NCBI RefSeq assembly: GCF_005405585.1
Contig: NZ_BJEQ01000006.1
Span: 62,001 to 126,000 of the forward strand
DNA length: 64,000 nucleotides
From: Agarivorans sp. Toyoura001
GTDB lineage: Bacteria > Pseudomonadota > Gammaproteobacteria > Enterobacterales > Celerinatantimonadaceae
Direction of reading: 5' to 3'
Part shown: piece after piece, positions 47,460 through 55,328 of the stretch
Position numbering within the stretch: position 1 is the first letter of the stretch
Layout: every line of letters starts with the position of its first letter
The notes under the pieces: model-generated
Databases searched by the model: none
What the model saw: only the letters and a program-made list of their open reading frames with translations
Told to the model about the DNA's origin: nothing
Position numbers and translations under genes: made by a program

Positions 47460-48227
47460 TTACTCGACTTCGTAACCAAAACCTTTAATTAAAGCGGTGA
47501 TTTGATTCTCACGTAAGTAATCAATAAACTCTTGAGCGGCCGGGTTGCTATCGCCCTTATTAAGTAATACTGCGTCTTGTTTTATCGGAGCATACAACTT
47601 GCTTGGTACCAGCCACATTGATCCGCGACTTAACTTACTATCTACAAGCACCTGAGATAATGCGACAAAGCCTAAATCCACCGCGCCGGAACTGATCTGC
47701 TGGTAGGTCTGCCCAACCGATTGCCCTTCAACAAATTTGCTTTGCAACTGCTGGTAGATACCTAAATGCTGCAAAGCGCTTACCGCCGCCGCTCCGTAGG
47801 GCGCAGTTTTAGGGTTACAAATAGCAAGGTGTTTTATTTCACTGTTTAATATTTCGCCCTTCGCATCCACTAGCTCAGGTTTACTTGACCACAGTACTAA
47901 CGTGCCTTTAGCGTAAGTAAATTGGCTGCTGGCTTTTGCCAAACCTTGCTCAACTAATAAACTCGGGCGTTTTTGGTCTGCGGCTAAAAATACTTCAAAT
48001 GGCGCGCCATTTTTTATTTGGGCGTATAGCTTGCCCGTAGAGCCTGCTGATACGCTAACCTGATGCCCCGTTTCTTGTTGGTATTGATCGGCAATGGCTA
48101 GCACTGGTTTATAAAAATTTGCTGCTACCGCTACTTTTACTTCTGCGGCTTCAACAAACTCAGAACTAAATAAAAACATCACCGCAAGCGCCGCTTGGGG
48201 GAAATAATTAGTTATAGATTTTTTCAT
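47460..48227 (-). CDS. modA: Molybdate ABC transporter periplasmic binding protein
   Basis: ModA (255 residues) binds molybdate or tungstate in the periplasm. A signal peptide (QAALAVMFLFSSEFVEA) precedes VKVAVAANFYKPVLAIADQY and the oxyanion-binding SVSAGSTGKLYAQIKNGAPFEVFLAADQ. The later KTAPYGAAA and SGAVDLGFVALSQV segments are family signatures. It follows modE by 18 bases. Supply of molybdenum to FeMo cofactor is its likely main job here. Confidence 0.95.
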   Translation of the reverse strand: MKKSITNYFPQAALAVMFLFSSEFVEAAEVKVAVAANFYKPVLAIADQYQQETGHQVSVSAGSTGKLYAQIKNGAPFEVFLAADQKRPSLLVEQGLAKASSQFTYAKGTLVLWSSKPELVDAKGEILNSEIKHLAICNPKTAPYGAAAVSALQHLGIYQQLQSKFVEGQSVGQTYQQISSGAVDLGFVALSQVLVDSKLSRGSMWLVPSKLYAPIKQDAVLLNKGDSNPAAQEFIDYLRENQITALIKGFGYEVE

Positions 48228-48245
48228 TACGAACGTCCTTTTAGA

Positions 48246-49079
48246 TTAATAACTACAAATAATTACCGACGAAGCATTAAACGATAACGCTACCTGACTG
48301 GCTTCGTTGATGTTTAGCTGTGAGGCAGACGCGCTAGATACAATCGCCGACAAAGATTTTTGTTCTGCTAATTGCACAGTAATATCTAGCTTATCTTCTC
48401 CCTCGTTAATTCTGCTAACGCGTCCAACGAACTGGTTAACGTTATTTTTTGCGACCTCGGCGCCTCGATGCAAACTGACTTGTGACGCTTTTATGAGGCA
48501 CAAGACTTGACTACCAAAACTCAAATTCAAAAGTTCTACAGACTCGTTACTTAGCACTGCATTTACCGTAAGGTGCTGGCTAATTGCTACCTTCACAAAG
48601 CTGTTCACCGCTTTTTTATCTATCATCACTACCTGACCAAGTAATTGATTTCGTGCGCTACTACGTAAACTCATTCGACGCATTAATAAGCGAAAATCAG
48701 CCACATTGAGTTGTTCGGCACTAGGTTGTTGCAAGGTAGGTTTTAACTGCTCAAACGCCTGTTGATATTCGAGTTCTAGGGCTTTGTATAAACTAAGTAG
48801 GCTTAATCCATAGTCGGTTAATTGGGTGCCTCCGCCATGTTTGCCACCACTTTGCTTAACGACCAGCGGCTTTTCAGACAGATTATTTATGGCATCTAAG
48901 GCGTCCCATGCCGCTTTGTAAGACATAGGAATAGATTTAGCCGCAGCGCTTAATGAGCCATGTTCCACCACCGCTTCTAGTAGTTTTATTCGTTTGTCGC
49001 TGAGGAAGGGACCTAACTCACTACATAGTTTTATTTTGCCCATTAAGGGCACCGCGCTTTTTAATTGATTCACCGTCAT
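48246..49079 (-). CDS. modE: Molybdate-responsive regulator ModE
   Basis: ModE (277 residues) binds DNA when loaded with molybdate. The N-terminal winged HTH is RIKLLEAVVEHGSLSAAAK and MSYKAAWDALDAINN, with the KHGGGTQLT wing. Two tandem Mop domains follow (ARNQLLGQVVMIDKKAVNSF near 140 and NQFVGRVSRINEGEDKL near 210). It heads modEABC. A ModE-type operator overlaps its own start codon at 49074-49097, implying autoregulation, and a sigma-54 promoter with a NifA site lies upstream. Confidence 0.94.
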   Translation of the reverse strand: MTVNQLKSAVPLMGKIKLCSELGPFLSDKRIKLLEAVVEHGSLSAAAKSIPMSYKAAWDALDAINNLSEKPLVVKQSGGKHGGGTQLTDYGLSLLSLYKALELEYQQAFEQLKPTLQQPSAEQLNVADFRLLMRRMSLRSSARNQLLGQVVMIDKKAVNSFVKVAISQHLTVNAVLSNESVELLNLSFGSQVLCLIKASQVSLHRGAEVAKNNVNQFVGRVSRINEGEDKLDITVQLAEQKSLSAIVSSASASQLNINEASQVALSFNASSVIICSY

Positions 49080-49097
49080 AGTCTTACCTATATAACG
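49074..49097 (-). promoter_or_regulatory. ModE operator overlapping the modE start codon
   Basis: Half-sites CGTCATAGT and TATATAACG are separated by six bases, the same 9-6-9 layout as the E. coli modA operator (CGTTATATT, six bases, TACATAACG, from memory). The modE ATG lies inside the first half-site. Binding of Mo-ModE would block elongation or a nearby sigma-70 promoter. Confidence 0.7.
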
Positions 49098-49156
49098 CTA
49101 ACTACTGCTTGGCTAAATGCCTTAAGCAATAGTTTAGGGAGCTTGTATAAGGTTGA

Positions 49157-49175
49157 TTGCAAATCCAGCGCCAAA
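49157..49175 (-). promoter_or_regulatory. Sigma-54 promoter of modEABC
   Basis: On the minus strand TTTGGCGCTGGATTTGCAA has GG (49172-49171) and GC (49160-49159) exactly ten bases apart, with TTGGC and TTTGCA flanks close to the -24/-12 consensus. The transcription start would be near 49147, about 70 bases before modE. Confidence 0.75.
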
Positions 49176-49238
49176 GCCAGAATCGGCCTGAAAGCCCTTA
49201 GACACGGGGTATGAGGAACTATCTATCTTGCGTTCTTA

Positions 49239-49254
49239 TGTCGTGTAAACAACA
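49239..49254. promoter_or_regulatory. NifA upstream activating site for modEABC
   Basis: TGTCGTGTAAACAACA fits TGT-N10-ACA exactly, about 100 bases upstream of the predicted sigma-54 start, the usual distance for NifA. Confidence 0.65.
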
Positions 49255-49561
49255 AAAAGCGCTGTATTGTTAGCTATACAACGAACTAAATATCCTGTTT
49301 GCCGGTAAGGGTATTTATCTTTGTACTAGATTGAATTTGAACTGTTTATTGGAAGTACAGAGTTTAGCTAACCAGTAATGACAGGCTAAACATAAAAGGT
49401 GTTAGATGTGGGTAGTTGGAGGACCAGAATCCCTCTTTAATGTAAGAAAAGATTGAAAGATTAACCGAGCGATAGACACTTAGAGTTAGCGAGCAAACTA
49501 TTTAGTATCCAAACGCTCTATGCTACATATCAAACCTCATAGGCAGCATAGAGGCGTTTAA

Positions 49562-50185
49562 TTACACAAAGCATTCGCTATAGGTGGGGCATTGCGCACA
49601 GCTTGGCGCTCTACAAACAAAATCACCGCCCTGCTGACACAAATAGCGATAAAAGAAGCGTTTCCACCGCATGTTGTTGGTGTTCATTGCGTGTAACTCA
49701 GGAAAATTGTACTTCAACAAAGCGCCTAGTTCGTCTCTATGCTTTAGGCCTAAACTTCGCCAAAGGTGAGATTGAGACAAACACGCCGTAGCCACAATAA
49801 TAGCCATTTGCAAGGCGTAAGGTGCTTTGTGATTAGCGTGCTCCACCAACACTGCTATTAATTCATTGCGTTCCTGGGCGCGCAGGCTACATACCTCACT
49901 CAGTACGTTAGCGCGTTTTCGCAAGCTCTCCTTGAACGGTTGCTTCCATAGCAATTCTAGATTTTCGATCTCGCTATTATTGATGGCGCGTTTTAAATCT
50001 AAATAGCACGAGTTGTCTAAGCCTACTCCGTAGGGCAAGGCTGCTTCACCACTCAGTTGTGCGCTAATAATTTGTTTAAACCAATTGCGGTTATGCAAAG
50101 ACATTGGATAACAGACTTTAGTTAAGGCTTGCATCCAGTCGTTACCTATTAAACCATCTGTTGAATCAAACACTTGTTGTTCCAT
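49562..50185 (-). CDS. nifQ: NifQ, molybdenum donor for FeMo cofactor
   Basis: NifQ (207 residues) is an iron-sulfur-molybdenum protein that hands molybdenum to NifEN/NifH during cofactor synthesis. The C-terminal CRAPSCAQCPTYSECF has the diagnostic C-x4-C-x2-C-x5-C pattern. Length is typical. It is the third gene of nifB-fdxN-nifQ, 8 bases after the ferredoxin gene. The modEABC operon follows, matching the molybdenum theme. Confidence 0.9.
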   Translation of the reverse strand: MEQQVFDSTDGLIGNDWMQALTKVCYPMSLHNRNWFKQIISAQLSGEAALPYGVGLDNSCYLDLKRAINNSEIENLELLWKQPFKESLRKRANVLSEVCSLRAQERNELIAVLVEHANHKAPYALQMAIIVATACLSQSHLWRSLGLKHRDELGALLKYNFPELHAMNTNNMRWKRFFYRYLCQQGGDFVCRAPSCAQCPTYSECFV

Positions 50186-50193
50186 AAGCGCTC

Positions 50194-50460
50194 CTAGTTT
50201 GATAAGGCGATCACGTTAAGATCTTGGGGCAAACCCGTTAGTGAACCGAGAGGGTTAAGCGCCTGGCCTTTGTTGTCGACAATCGCCGTTTCAACTGGGC
50301 ATATATGCGCACACTGCGGTCCATTAGGATTATCGCTGCATTCGTTACAGCGATGGGCAATCACAGAAAAGGCCGATTGGCCACTTGAGATGGCCTTTTG
50401 AGGGCACACTTCTTTACACGCAAAACATGCTATACAGTCTTTAGTAATAGATACTGACAT
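50194..50460 (-). CDS. fdxN: NifB-associated 2[4Fe-4S] ferredoxin
   Basis: An 88-residue ferredoxin with CIACFACKEVCP and CNECSDNPNGPQCAHICP, the uneven cluster motif of FdxN-type ferredoxins encoded with nifB. It supplies electrons for radical SAM chemistry of NifB in related diazotrophs. The start overlaps the nifB stop (TAATG). Confidence 0.88.
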   Translation of the reverse strand: MSVSITKDCIACFACKEVCPQKAISSGQSAFSVIAHRCNECSDNPNGPQCAHICPVETAIVDNKGQALNPLGSLTGLPQDLNVIALSN

Positions 50461-51767
50461 TAGCTACACTCCCCGGCGTTACATACAGTTCGCTTGGCAG
50501 GCTTTACTTGATTAATAAGCGATTGTTGTATCTCTAACAAAGCCTCTTTAATCTCTCGCAAGGCATATTTGGTATTCACCTCTACGCCCAAGTCAGACAG
50601 CTCTTGCAAAGGTGTGTGGCCAATTCGGCTGCACAATACGGTATTAAATTGGCTAAGCTGGTTTAAGTCTTGTTGCTTGTCGTCAGCACACTGATCACTG
50701 CCGGAACAGTATTGCTGCCAATCAATGCTTCGTTGTTGTTCAATACTCTCTGCGCTTACCAAGTAGCTTAAAAACTGAGTTGCGTGACCAAAATGCTGGT
50801 CAATTAGTTGGTTACTACTGGTCGCCACTGCTACTCGAAGTGTTGAATCGGCTACAGCGTTATCTTGTTCAATTGCGGCAAGGTCGATGTCTTGACCCAG
50901 TTTGCCTACTGCATCGGCTCTGCATTGTTGGCAGTGAGTCATTTGCGCCATACTTTGACCGGCACTTTGGCGGGCTAAATCTAATTCCCGTTTGCTCGGT
51001 TCACGCTGCCCCATTAAACCAAAGTAAGTACCGTGGGCGGGGTCGGAAATAAGCGGCATAATGTTATGGATAAACGCGCCAAATCGACCTAACTCTTTAG
51101 CTAAAGAATCAATATGGAAATCATTGATCCCTGGGATCAACACGGTATTTACTTTAACCAACATACCCGCTTTTATCGCCGCCTCTAAACCCAACAACTG
51201 CCTATCTATCAGGGTTTGAGCAGCTTTGCGCCCGCGTAAGCGTTGTTGATTAAAGTACACCCAAGGATAGATTTTTTGCCCTATATCAGCGTCGATACAA
51301 TTAATGGTAATAGTGAGATGTTTTACGCCAGCGGCAAGCAATGCATCAAGCTGATCAACCAACGCTAAACCGTTTGTTGATACGCACAAATGGACGTCTT
51401 CGTCTATTTTGGAGATAGCCTTCAAGCTGGCGAGGGTTGCTTTTGGGTTGGCCAAAGGGTCTCCCGGCCCGGCTATTCCAACAACTTGAGTCTCTGGAAC
51501 ATGTTGTTTTACTTTTTCAAAACGTCGTGCCGCCATAGCGGGAGATAATAACTTAGACACTACGCCAGGACGGGTTTCGTTGCTGCAATCAAACTTTCTG
51601 TTGCAGTAATTACACTGAATATTACAGGCTGGCGCTACCGGTAAGTGCATTCTTGCATAACGGTGACCCTCTTTAGAAAAGCAAGGATGCTTTGCTACTA
51701 AAGCGGCTTGGGCTTCAGCGCTTACAGGCTGTTTGGTTTGGCTCTGCCTTAAGTGTTGTAAAGTCAT
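50460..51767 (-). CDS. nifB: NifB, radical SAM FeMo-cofactor precursor synthase
   Basis: NifB (435 residues) fuses two [4Fe-4S] clusters and a carbide into NifB-co. The radical SAM motif is PACNIQCNYCNRKFDC near 50 (CxxxCxxC), followed by GIAGPGDPLANPKAT and VNTVLIPGIND. A C-terminal NifX-like domain (STLRVAVATSSNQLIDQHFGH near 300) binds the product. The ATG follows AAGGAAGCTTT. A sigma-54 promoter at 51803 and a NifA site at 51889 drive it. Confidence 0.96.
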   Translation of the reverse strand: MTLQHLRQSQTKQPVSAEAQAALVAKHPCFSKEGHRYARMHLPVAPACNIQCNYCNRKFDCSNETRPGVVSKLLSPAMAARRFEKVKQHVPETQVVGIAGPGDPLANPKATLASLKAISKIDEDVHLCVSTNGLALVDQLDALLAAGVKHLTITINCIDADIGQKIYPWVYFNQQRLRGRKAAQTLIDRQLLGLEAAIKAGMLVKVNTVLIPGINDFHIDSLAKELGRFGAFIHNIMPLISDPAHGTYFGLMGQREPSKRELDLARQSAGQSMAQMTHCQQCRADAVGKLGQDIDLAAIEQDNAVADSTLRVAVATSSNQLIDQHFGHATQFLSYLVSAESIEQQRSIDWQQYCSGSDQCADDKQQDLNQLSQFNTVLCSRIGHTPLQELSDLGVEVNTKYALREIKEALLEIQQSLINQVKPAKRTVCNAGECS

Positions 51768-51800
51768 AAAGCTTCCTTGTTAGATACTTTATTGTTTACT

Positions 51801-51818
51801 TTGCAAAGCTTATTCCAA
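51801..51818 (-). promoter_or_regulatory. Sigma-54 promoter of nifB-fdxN-nifQ
   Basis: On the minus strand TTGGAATAAGCTTTGCAA has GG and GC (51816-51815 and 51804-51803) ten bases apart. The -12 element TTTGCA is strong. The start should be near 51792, about 25 bases before the nifB ATG. Confidence 0.75.
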
Positions 51819-51873
51819 TAATTAAACGCATAAAATACAAATAGTTATGAGTAATAAAACTTTAGTAAAAGGC

Positions 51874-51910
51874 ATTGGCTGTCGTATTTGTAGTAAATAC
51901 GACAGCCAAT
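51874..51910 (-). terminator. nifA terminator hairpin that also contains a NifA site
   Basis: ATTGGCTGTCGTATTT pairs perfectly over 16 bp with AAATACGACAGCCAAT around a 5-base loop, 5 bases after the nifA stop. The following T-run is short. The top of the stem and the loop, 51889-51904, spell TGT-N10-ACA, so the same DNA serves as the NifA activating site for nifB, about 100 bases upstream of its promoter start. Confidence 0.7.
51889..51904. promoter_or_regulatory. NifA upstream activating site for nifB
   Basis: Plus strand TGTAGTAAATACGACA (minus TGTCGTATTTACTACA) fits TGT-N10-ACA. It sits inside the nifA terminator stem, about 100 bases from the nifB promoter. Confidence 0.65.
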
Positions 51911-51914
51911 CAAC

Positions 51915-53462
51915 TTACATTTGGCGAACGTTAATGTTCATCACTTGAATCCGATAAGCAATTTGCCTCGGGGTCATATTGAGTAAACGTGCGGCTTTTG
52001 CTTGCACCCAACCGGCTTGTTCTAATGCTGCAATAACCCTTTCCCGTTCATCCATCTCAGAGTTATCTATAGCGGGCTTATCTACTGGGGTTCGCGGGCT
52101 AAATTTAGGCCCATCTAAGCCATCAAGTACAATAAGGTCTTGGTCTATCACCCCACTCTCACTCATTACCGATGCCCGTTCTAACAAGTTTTCCAGTTGT
52201 CGCACATTGCCCGGCCAGTCGTAGGCCATCATCATTCTTATAGCGCTGTCGGTTAACGACAACTCACGCCGCTGTTGTTTAGCCAATTTTTCTATCAAAA
52301 ACTCCGCTAAATCGGGTAAGTCTTCGATACGGTCACGTAGCGGTGGCGGGAACATAGGCATCACGTTCAGGCGATAATACAAGTCTTCGCGAAAGCGTTC
52401 CTGCCTCACTTCTTCTTCCAAGTTACGGTTAGTTGCCGCCAATATCCGTACATTCACGTTAATGGTTTGAGTGCTACCCACTCGCTCAAATTCCCCTTCT
52501 TGTAATACTCGAAGCAATTTGGCTTGAAAGGCAGCTGAGATTTCTCCAATCTCATCTAAAAATAAAGTGCCATTATCGGCCATTTCAAAACGGCCTTTAC
52601 GTTGTTTTACCGCCCCTGTAAACGCACCTTTTTCGTGACCAAATAACTCAGACTCTAATAAATTGTCGGGCAGCGCCGCGCAGTTGAGTTTTATAAATGG
52701 CCCTGTTGCACGTGGGGAATTGTAATGAATGGCGTTAGCAATTAGTTCTTTACCAGTGCCCGATTCACCGCGGATTAATACTGTGCTGTCCCATTTAGAT
52801 ACCAAGCGGATCTGCTCAAATACACGTCGCATCACCCGTGAGTGGCCAACAATATTGTCCATGCTGTAGTTGCTACGGACTTTTCTGCGTAACCTATCCC
52901 GTTCAGCTTCTAGCTGATTGGTTTGTACTGCCACGTCTTTCGCCAGCAACACACTTTTAGCAATTAAGTTCGCGGTCATTTCAAGAAAACGGGTAAACGA
53001 AGAGAGCTTTTGCGGATCGTCTATTTGCGGTTGCGCCGCTAATACACCCAGTACCTCATTAGCTTTTTTAATCGGCACCGCTATAAAAGGTAAATCTAGC
53101 GCGTAAAGATCCAGTTTGTCGGCAAAGCGTAAATCGTTCGACACTTTGCTTAATACAATAGGTTGTTTTTGAGTTAGTACCGTTCCCACGATGCCTTCGC
53201 CAGGGCGATACCGAACATTCTTGGCCACATTATCGCCAGCGTGGTTTGGCGTATGTACAGAGTCTATGTTGAGCATTTGTTCGTTTTCAGCAATCAACGC
53301 TAACATGGCATGCTGTAACATGGCTTTGTCGTGCAGTACTTGCAGCACTTTACTGACACTTTGTTGGTAATCTAAACTATTAGTTAGCACACTGCTTACG
53401 TCGTACAACGCGGCTAAGTGGCTCTCTGCTATATGTGACTCACGTTTTGTTGAATATTCCAT
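51915..53462 (-). CDS. nifA: NifA, sigma-54 activator of nif genes
   Basis: NifA (515 residues) has an N-terminal GAF domain (about 20 to 170), an AAA+ domain with Walker A GESGTGKE near 233 and the sigma-54 contact loop GAFTGA near 280, and a C-terminal Fis-type HTH with AKAARLLNMTPRQIAYRIQ. It binds TGT-N10-ACA sites, five of which lie in this window. It lacks the Cys-rich linker of oxygen-sensitive alphaproteobacterial NifA, in keeping with control by NifL. The ATG overlaps the nifL stop (TAATG). Confidence 0.95.
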   Translation of the reverse strand: MEYSTKRESHIAESHLAALYDVSSVLTNSLDYQQSVSKVLQVLHDKAMLQHAMLALIAENEQMLNIDSVHTPNHAGDNVAKNVRYRPGEGIVGTVLTQKQPIVLSKVSNDLRFADKLDLYALDLPFIAVPIKKANEVLGVLAAQPQIDDPQKLSSFTRFLEMTANLIAKSVLLAKDVAVQTNQLEAERDRLRRKVRSNYSMDNIVGHSRVMRRVFEQIRLVSKWDSTVLIRGESGTGKELIANAIHYNSPRATGPFIKLNCAALPDNLLESELFGHEKGAFTGAVKQRKGRFEMADNGTLFLDEIGEISAAFQAKLLRVLQEGEFERVGSTQTINVNVRILAATNRNLEEEVRQERFREDLYYRLNVMPMFPPPLRDRIEDLPDLAEFLIEKLAKQQRRELSLTDSAIRMMMAYDWPGNVRQLENLLERASVMSESGVIDQDLIVLDGLDGPKFSPRTPVDKPAIDNSEMDERERVIAALEQAGWVQAKAARLLNMTPRQIAYRIQVMNINVRQM

Positions 53463-55018
53463 TATTCACCTCGCTTAATACTACGTAGAGGGAGAACGAT
53501 GCGGGCTTTACAGCCGCCTAAAGAGGTTGATTGATATTGAACCGTGCCACTATGCTCACTCACCACTTGCTGCACAATGCTTAAGCCCACGCCCCTGCAA
53601 CCGTTATTATTGAGGGGCTTGGTACTGTAAAACGGTTCAAAAACTTTAAGTTGCAGCTCTTTTTTGATACCTGGACCGCTGTCTTCAACGGTGATTTCAA
53701 TATCTTCATCAACCAGTTGGGTACTGCATACAATTTCACGGCGTGTTTTCTTGGCTAAATCTATGGCTTCTATGGCGTTTTCAATAAGCTGTTTTATAGC
53801 CACCCGTAATCGAGATGGCTGACCCCTTAAGGGCGGCAACGTGCCGTTTAAGCTCAGTTGCATGGTGATACTGCGAGACAACAACCGTTGGTTACTCATT
53901 TCAGTAACCTCATGCACCAACTGATTAACGTTCACCGACTGTATAGCTTCTTGCGGCTTTTCCGGTAAGGCACTTTGTAATTGATCTATGGCAGCATGAC
54001 CCGCTGCTAAGCCAGCTTGCATCGCATTGGTTCGCGCACAACTATTAGCCCCACCACAAAACATCTGCAGTGCTGAATCAATCATGTTTATCGGGCCCTG
54101 AATCTGGTGAATAGCCGCATGCAACGCTTCCTGCATACTGTGCAAAGCTTCTGACTCAGCGGTAGAGCGTTGTAACTCTGCTAAACGTTGTTGCTCTTGG
54201 CGGCGACGCTCACGGCTTACTTCACTTAAGGTAATTACCAAATAGCGGTCTCGCTTTGGTACAAAGTAGTCATCAACCTCAGCACCGCTTATTTTTACAG
54301 ACGACAAACAACAAGAGAACCAGCGCTTACGCTTACCTTTGCCCACTTCAATATTAAAGTTTTGTCCTTCGGTAAAGGGTTCTTCTGTTTGATGGTGAGC
54401 ATTGTTTATCCGCTGCCCTAATTGGGTTAACGCAACACTTACCGGCTCTTGCGAAAAATCACTGCGCAAGGTTTTGTAAGCCAAGTTGTCTAATACCACT
54501 TGGTGAGATTCGTCAACTAAGGCGATTGCCACCGGCGCAGTGTTTAGCACCGCCTCAACCATTGCTTTTTGATTAGCGGCTTTAGTTTGGTGTTGGTGCC
54601 GCTCACTAATATCTTGATGCACACTCATGTAATGAGTGATGTTTCCAGATGAATCGCATAAGCCGGTAATAGACAGTTCGGCTAAATAGCGCTGACCATT
54701 TTTCTTGCGGTTAATTAGCCGCCCCTGCCAACTGCCACCAGTGCTTATGCAAGACCAAAGTTCTTGGTAAACGTCTAGCGGAGTGGTTTTAAAACTGAGT
54801 AAAGAGTGATTGCAGCCAAGCAAATCATTTGGCGAATAACCAGTTACTTGAGAAAAGCGTTTGTTTACGAACAGGAAGTTCGCCTTTAAATCGCTTATCG
54901 ACATGGCCATTGGCATTTGTTCTAAGATCTGAAAGCACTGTTCAAGGATCTCGTTCTTACTCTCGGGAGCCAAATCTTGAAAAGCTTGCTCCATGGTTGA
55001 TTTAAGTTCATTCATCAT
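53462..55018 (-). CDS. nifL: NifL, redox and nitrogen sensor that inhibits NifA
   Basis: NifL (518 residues) is a flavoprotein that holds NifA inactive when oxygen or fixed nitrogen is present. PAS1 (about 25 to 140, ILEQMPMAMSISDLK, VTGYSPNDLLG) binds FAD in known NifL, and PAS2 follows (NTAPVAIALVDE). The H domain has ALHAAIHQIQGPINMI and the ATP-binding domain has QLIENAIEAI, DSGPGI and GVGLSIV. I chose the ATG at 55018, 8 bases after AAGGA; longer frames lie within the promoter region. It is translationally coupled to nifA, which gives matched amounts. Confidence 0.93.
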   Translation of the reverse strand: MMNELKSTMEQAFQDLAPESKNEILEQCFQILEQMPMAMSISDLKANFLFVNKRFSQVTGYSPNDLLGCNHSLLSFKTTPLDVYQELWSCISTGGSWQGRLINRKKNGQRYLAELSITGLCDSSGNITHYMSVHQDISERHQHQTKAANQKAMVEAVLNTAPVAIALVDESHQVVLDNLAYKTLRSDFSQEPVSVALTQLGQRINNAHHQTEEPFTEGQNFNIEVGKGKRKRWFSCCLSSVKISGAEVDDYFVPKRDRYLVITLSEVSRERRRQEQQRLAELQRSTAESEALHSMQEALHAAIHQIQGPINMIDSALQMFCGGANSCARTNAMQAGLAAGHAAIDQLQSALPEKPQEAIQSVNVNQLVHEVTEMSNQRLLSRSITMQLSLNGTLPPLRGQPSRLRVAIKQLIENAIEAIDLAKKTRREIVCSTQLVDEDIEITVEDSGPGIKKELQLKVFEPFYSTKPLNNNGCRGVGLSIVQQVVSEHSGTVQYQSTSLGGCKARIVLPLRSIKRGE

Positions 55019-55067
55019 CCAATCAATCCTTTGCATTGCTGAGTTAACTGCTGAACATAGGCACACA

Positions 55068-55084
55068 ATGCAAGCGGTATTCCC
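55068..55084 (-). promoter_or_regulatory. Sigma-54 promoter of nifLA
   Basis: On the minus strand GGGAATACCGCTTGCAT has GG and GC ten bases apart (55083-55082 and 55071-55070). The -12 part TTGCA is perfect; the -24 part lacks the T before GG. The start would be near 55058, 40 bases before nifL. Confidence 0.65.
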
Positions 55085-55126
55085 GAAACTAAATCGCCAT
55101 ACCACGGGGCTCAGTTAGAAATGCTT

Positions 55127-55142
55127 TGTTTGATTTACAACA
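55127..55142. promoter_or_regulatory. NifA-type site between nifL and rnfA
   Basis: TGTTTGATTTACAACA fits TGT-N10-ACA with extra symmetry (TTTGT/ACAAA). It is about 75 bases from the nifL start and about 165 from the rnfA start, so one site could serve both directions. Confidence 0.6.
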
Positions 55143-55168
55143 AATTTAAGTAAATTATCAGTAATTAT

Positions 55169-55184
55169 TGTCGTATTTATCACC
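55169..55184. promoter_or_regulatory. Second, imperfect NifA-type site
   Basis: TGTCGTATTTATCACC differs from TGT-N10-ACA only at the last base and shares TGTCGTATTT with the nifB site. It is about 110 to 130 bases from both promoters. Confidence 0.45.
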
Positions 55185-55272
55185 ACTTTAAGCTCCGGGT
55201 AAATGTGAATCGTTTTTATCTAAGGCCATGAATAGCATGGCTTCTCTCCCTATATCGGAGCAATTCACCAAC

Positions 55273-55289
55273 TTGGTACACAGCCTGCA
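55273..55289 (+). promoter_or_regulatory. Sigma-54 promoter of the rnf operon
   Basis: TTGGTACACAGCCTGCA has GG (55275-55276) and GC (55287-55288) ten bases apart, a close -24/-12 match. The start would be near 55300, about 30 bases before rnfA. Confidence 0.75.
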
Positions 55290-55328
55290 ATTGCATTGTT
55301 AACCATCCTCAAGTTTAGGAAGTACACA

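Larger units (their letters stand above)
49080..49561. other. 482-bp region between nifQ and modE
   Basis: All flanking genes read leftwards. The left part holds the modE control sites (ModE operator, sigma-54 promoter, NifA site at 49239). The dyad around 49264-49285 (TGTAT...ATACA) is noted but spacing does not fit NifA. The right 170 bases before nifQ show nothing clear except an imperfect repeat of the nifQ tail, CTATGCTACAT and CATAGAGGCG. Confidence 0.5.
55019..55328. other. 310-bp divergent nifL-rnfA control region
   Basis: This region has opposing sigma-54 promoters for nifL (55068-55084) and rnfA (55273-55289) and, between them, NifA-type sites at 55127-55142 and 55169-55184. Nothing else is recognised. 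Confidence 0.65.

Noticed and set aside
49264-49285. Second NifA site before modE (TGT...ACA in TGTAT-TATACA)
   Set aside because: The gap is 12 bases, not 10.
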